Shown: positions 60,805 through 64,000 of the stretch, one piece after another | Layout: each line of letters begins with the position of its first letter | Numbering within the stretch: position 1 is the stretch's first letter | Origin: Acanthacorydalis orientalis | Lineage: Eukaryota > Arthropoda > Insecta > Megaloptera > Corydalidae | NCBI GenBank assembly: GCA_034766995.1 | Contig: CM068314.1 | Location: forward strand, 17,016,201 to 17,080,200 | Direction of reading: 5' to 3' | Length of the DNA: 64,000 nucleotides | The notes under the pieces: model-generated | What the model was told of the DNA's origin: nothing | Seen by the model: only the letters and a program-made list of their open reading frames with translations | Databases searched by the model: none | Translations under genes and position numbers: made by a program

Positions 60805-61320
60805 AATTTCAAAAAAAAAATAATTCAAAAAATTACAAATTTAATATCAAAAATAATTGCATTTTTTTTAATAAATTTTATAACGTTATAAGATAATCTA
60901 TAAATTATTCACCGAAAATTCAAAGACTTTATAATTTTTTATCAGTTTTTTGTTCAGTTCATAATCATTTAATTCAGTAACATAATTTTCTGTTCATTTA
61001 ATATACTAATAAAAATATATATAAATATATAATATAAATCAATTAAGAACGTTTTATATTTAATTCTAAGAAATATTTTTATGAAGATCTCCATTCTTTC
61101 AAATGCAAATAAAAATTAAAAACTATTTACAAATCTCATAGATAAAAACTTCGAAAAATGTCAATCATTACTGTTTAAGATATTATGTTATGTGAAATTT
61201 AAACCGTTTTTTAAGAGATTATAAAGATTAACGTGGGAAAATAGAATGAGAACATGTCGATATTTAAAACACGTATTATACCTTTAATAAATTATAATTT
61301 GAACGAATAACAATGACTTG

Positions 61321-61401
61321 TTAATTAAAGGAATATGTAAAGACTTATTAATTAAAGGAATATATAAACATATATTAATTAAAGGAATATATAAAGACTT
61401 A
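61321..61401. repeat. Tandem repeat, three copies of a 27 bp unit
   Basis: Units start at 61321, 61348 and 61375, each opening TTAATTAAAGGAATAT and continuing GTAAAGACTTA or a close variant. Only tandem array in the window with a unit longer than 6 bp. Copies differ at a few positions, so it is probably young. Confidence 0.85.
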
Positions 61402-61725
61402 TTATTTTTAATTTATTAAAGAAATAAATGACTTGACCCGCATTTTTTAATTCAGTATTGTCTTACCCTCTTCACTATTTTAATAACTTTCTATAATAAA
61501 TTAACTCTTTTTTCTTTCTGTATATATATATATTATATTTAAAAATATTAAACTTTCATGTTTTATGTAATAAATTTAAAGTTAGAATGTCTTAAATATC
61601 ATTTAAAAGATCATATAATTAAAGTGCATGCATGTTATATAAATATTATATTTATTAACTTTTTTTATAAAAGAAAGAATATAATTATAAATGCATGTCT
61701 GAAAAATATTAATTTATATATTTTG

Positions 61726-61728
<3 letters not shown>

Positions 61729-61773
<45 letters not shown>

Positions 61774-61780
61774 CATACAT
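61729..61780. repeat. (TA)n / (CATA)n microsatellite
   Basis: About 20 TA units then three CATA units. Confidence 0.9.
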
Positions 61781-61819
61781 AAAAAATAATAACTATTAAA
61801 AATATACTTACTATAAAGT

Positions 61820-62035
61820 ATAAATTCAGCCTGTCATTAAAAAGGCGTAGATTTGTAGCGTCCAGAACTAAACATGGATACTAGTGCCATTAAATCGAAT
61901 ATATTGAATGTTTAATGATTACAAATATCGAAGATTGCAGTTAGAAAGTATTTGATTTAAAATATAAATTATCCGATGAGCTGAATGTTCTATGGCAAGC
62001 AGGAAGTTATTGCTAAGTAAAAGAAAGTATGAAGT
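61820..62035. other. Intronic complex patch
   Basis: AGGCGTAGATTTGTAGCGTCC and ATGAGCTGAATGTTC with GGCAAGCAGGAAGTTATTGC, which includes the ETS-like core AGGAAGT. No ORF. Confidence 0.3.
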
Positions 62036-62559
62036 AATACTCAAATGAGACATTTTAACTTATATTTCATTTCTTGAAAATCATAGTAAAATAAAAAATA
62101 ATTTCAATGAAAATTAATTAATTTTACGAAATAAATGATCGAGAAATTGAAATATTTTTTATTTTTATATAATTCAAGTCTCGTTTTCTTAATTAATTAA
62201 TCTCAGTAAAATTGAAATCAATACAAATAGAAATTATATATTTTTTAAAAAAAAATAGTATGAGTATTTATCTATGAAACCATTAATAATTTAAATCATG
62301 CAGAAGTATAAAAATCAAACTTATCATGTATGTGTGTGTATATATATATATATCCCTATTTATAATCATAACTGTGTGTATTTAATAAGTTTTAAAGTGC
62401 ACAAGAAAAAATTATACAATTTCAATTAAAAAATGTAATTTAATTTATATCATTCAATTAATATACGTGTCTTCTTTATGACATGTATAATTTTATAACA
62501 GTACTACTAAAGTAATGGAATTATTATAAGAATTATACAAATGACAACAACCTTTATGG

Positions 62560-62665
62560 TCGGCAATTCTGAAAATTAAATCATTAAATTAAACCTGATG
62601 TATTACGCTTCAGGAGACATTCATGCTCGCTTGCGTCGTACTCACTTACGATTTCATTCTATGAA
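62560..62665. other. Small intronic complex patch
   Basis: ATTCATGCTCGCTTGCGTCGT at about 62618-62638. No ORF; low confidence in any function. Confidence 0.2.
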
Positions 62666-63089
62666 ATCACTTTTCATGTAATATGAAATTAAAAGTATAA
62701 GTGTAATTTTACAATTATTTTCAACCATCAAAAGTAATGTCATAATTTAATTTAATTTCCGCGTTAAATGACCAAAATAAAATGATCTTCTTTATGATTT
62801 TCGAATAAAAAATTATTACCATCTCTGCGAATAATTTTCGGTATTTCGGTGATTTATTTAAATGACAATTTATTAGTTTCGAATGATTTTTGAAACATTT
62901 TCGATTGATTTAAAAATACTATAATCTATTGAAACAGATATTTTTTACATTTTTGTAATGGATTATATCTAATACTCTATATAGATAAATACAATATTAA
63001 TCAATTAAACAAATCAAAAAAAAACAAATTCCAATGATGACTAAAAAAACGAATAAATTCGTTAGTAAATCGTATTACTGAATACCAAT

Positions 63090-63290
63090 TATAAGCTATC
63101 GTTTTTATGCTACTGAACAGCCAATATATTGTGAATTAAAACCGTTGCTTTCAATAAGTTCTTAGTGAAAGGTGACACAGCTCAACTTGTAGTAAAAACA
63201 ACGGTATAACCTGATGACAAACCAACGTATCTTGAAAACGATTCTGCAATAACACGTTTAATCGAACATATGTTACAGTTACGTGTGTAT
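63090..63290. other. Intronic complex patch
   Basis: AACAGCCAATATATTG, AGGTGACACAGCTC and AACAACGGTATAACCTGATG. Balanced composition, no ORF. Candidate regulatory element. Confidence 0.3.
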
Positions 63291-63348
63291 AAATATTTCC
63301 TTTTTTATTTGTAAAAATTTACTACCTGAAAATATTTATATACATGAT

Positions 63349-63381
<33 letters not shown>
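63349..63381. repeat. (TA)n / (CA)n microsatellite
   Basis: About 12 TA units then CACACA. Confidence 0.85.
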
Positions 63382-64000
63382 GTACACAGGTAGATTAGAT
63401 AAATTATATCTTATTTTGATTAATTCGATATGTCATCTAAAGATAAGAAACACACAAAAAGTATGTAACTCCATTATTAAAAAATAAAAACAAATCTGTT
63501 TATCTACACGTCTATTGTCCAATTTATAAAATACATCCGTTACATGTATTTTTTAAACATATTCCTCAATATTCCTGACCTCACCATACAGTTTTATTCT
63601 TGTGGATCTAAATAAAGTCTAACTACACTACATATGTTCATTATTACATACAAGTGTCTCTGTACAGTTGAAACACTCGTAAAGTAAATATTATTTATTG
63701 TATATATGTTTTATGTCAATAAAGATCTATTTGTTCAAACTGTTACGTTACTGTTAAATTCTTTAGTATGTAAAGTATTATACATACAAACAATATTTTT
63801 ACATACTTACGTATTCAGAAGCCGTTGATCTCCAATAAACTTTTAATATTTACTTCTTGTTTGTTAAGGGTTGTATTTTAAAAAGTCTTCGACCGGTTTT
63901 GTTTAAATAAAACATTGTTCATTATTAATTTAATTATAATATAATTAATATTATTTTACATAGTTCTTATTCAATCGACAAGAATTCTGTCTATTATTTT

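Larger units (their letters stand above)
49323..64000 (+). other. First intron, partial, at least 14.7 kb
   Basis: No acceptor followed by a convincing coding exon was found up to the window end. The content is AT-rich DNA, TA microsatellites, one MITE-like copy and several complex patches that may be intronic enhancers. Inferred from the strong donor; a short unrecognised exon cannot be ruled out. Confidence 0.55.

Overview
The window is strongly A+T-rich eukaryotic DNA, by eye about three quarters A+T or more outside short islands. It looks like an insect genome. The support is a mariner-family DNA transposon fragment, a TATA/CCAAT/initiator-type promoter, a GT intron donor, very frequent (TA)n microsatellites, and CpG-containing islands in an AT desert. 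CpG does not look depleted in the islands, which would suit a hymenopteran such as a bee or wasp, but this is only a weak inference. There are no bacterial-style operons, no rRNA or tRNA genes that I can support, no CRISPR, and no complete protein-coding gene.

Layout. Bases 1-48,700 are a gene desert, presumably intergenic unless an unseen longer transcript covers it. It holds degenerate transposon copies, long (TA)n tracts, and a chain of 100-500 bp patches of more balanced composition with no long convincing ORF. These patches are candidate cis-regulatory or conserved non-coding elements. At about 48.85-49.32 kb composition jumps to a GC/CpG-rich island with a CCAAT box, a C-rich GC-box-like tract, a TATA-like box (TATTTAAA), an initiator-like site and a 5' non-coding exon. 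That exon has a single 19-codon upstream ORF and ends at a strong donor (CTG|GTAAGTGA). From 49,323 to the window end I see only intron-like sequence, so the first intron of this plus-strand gene is at least 14.7 kb. Its coding exons lie beyond the window, so the gene cannot be named.

Mobile DNA. Two copies of an internally deleted mariner (3632-about 3790, and 6077-6635 with a TA target duplication) share the same deletion junction. A second, apparently uncatalogued family, MITE-like and roughly 120-250 bp, occurs in at least fourteen diverged copies across the window. It has inverted ends resembling CTAAATTCACTTTCACAAAT, a core GCGCTCTGAGGATTAT, and an internal imperfect palindrome. This family is the main new structure seen here.

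Reading of the whole: a regulatory landscape and first exon of a gene with long introns, possibly developmental or neural, set in repeat-eroded AT-rich DNA. This functional reading is inference from architecture only.
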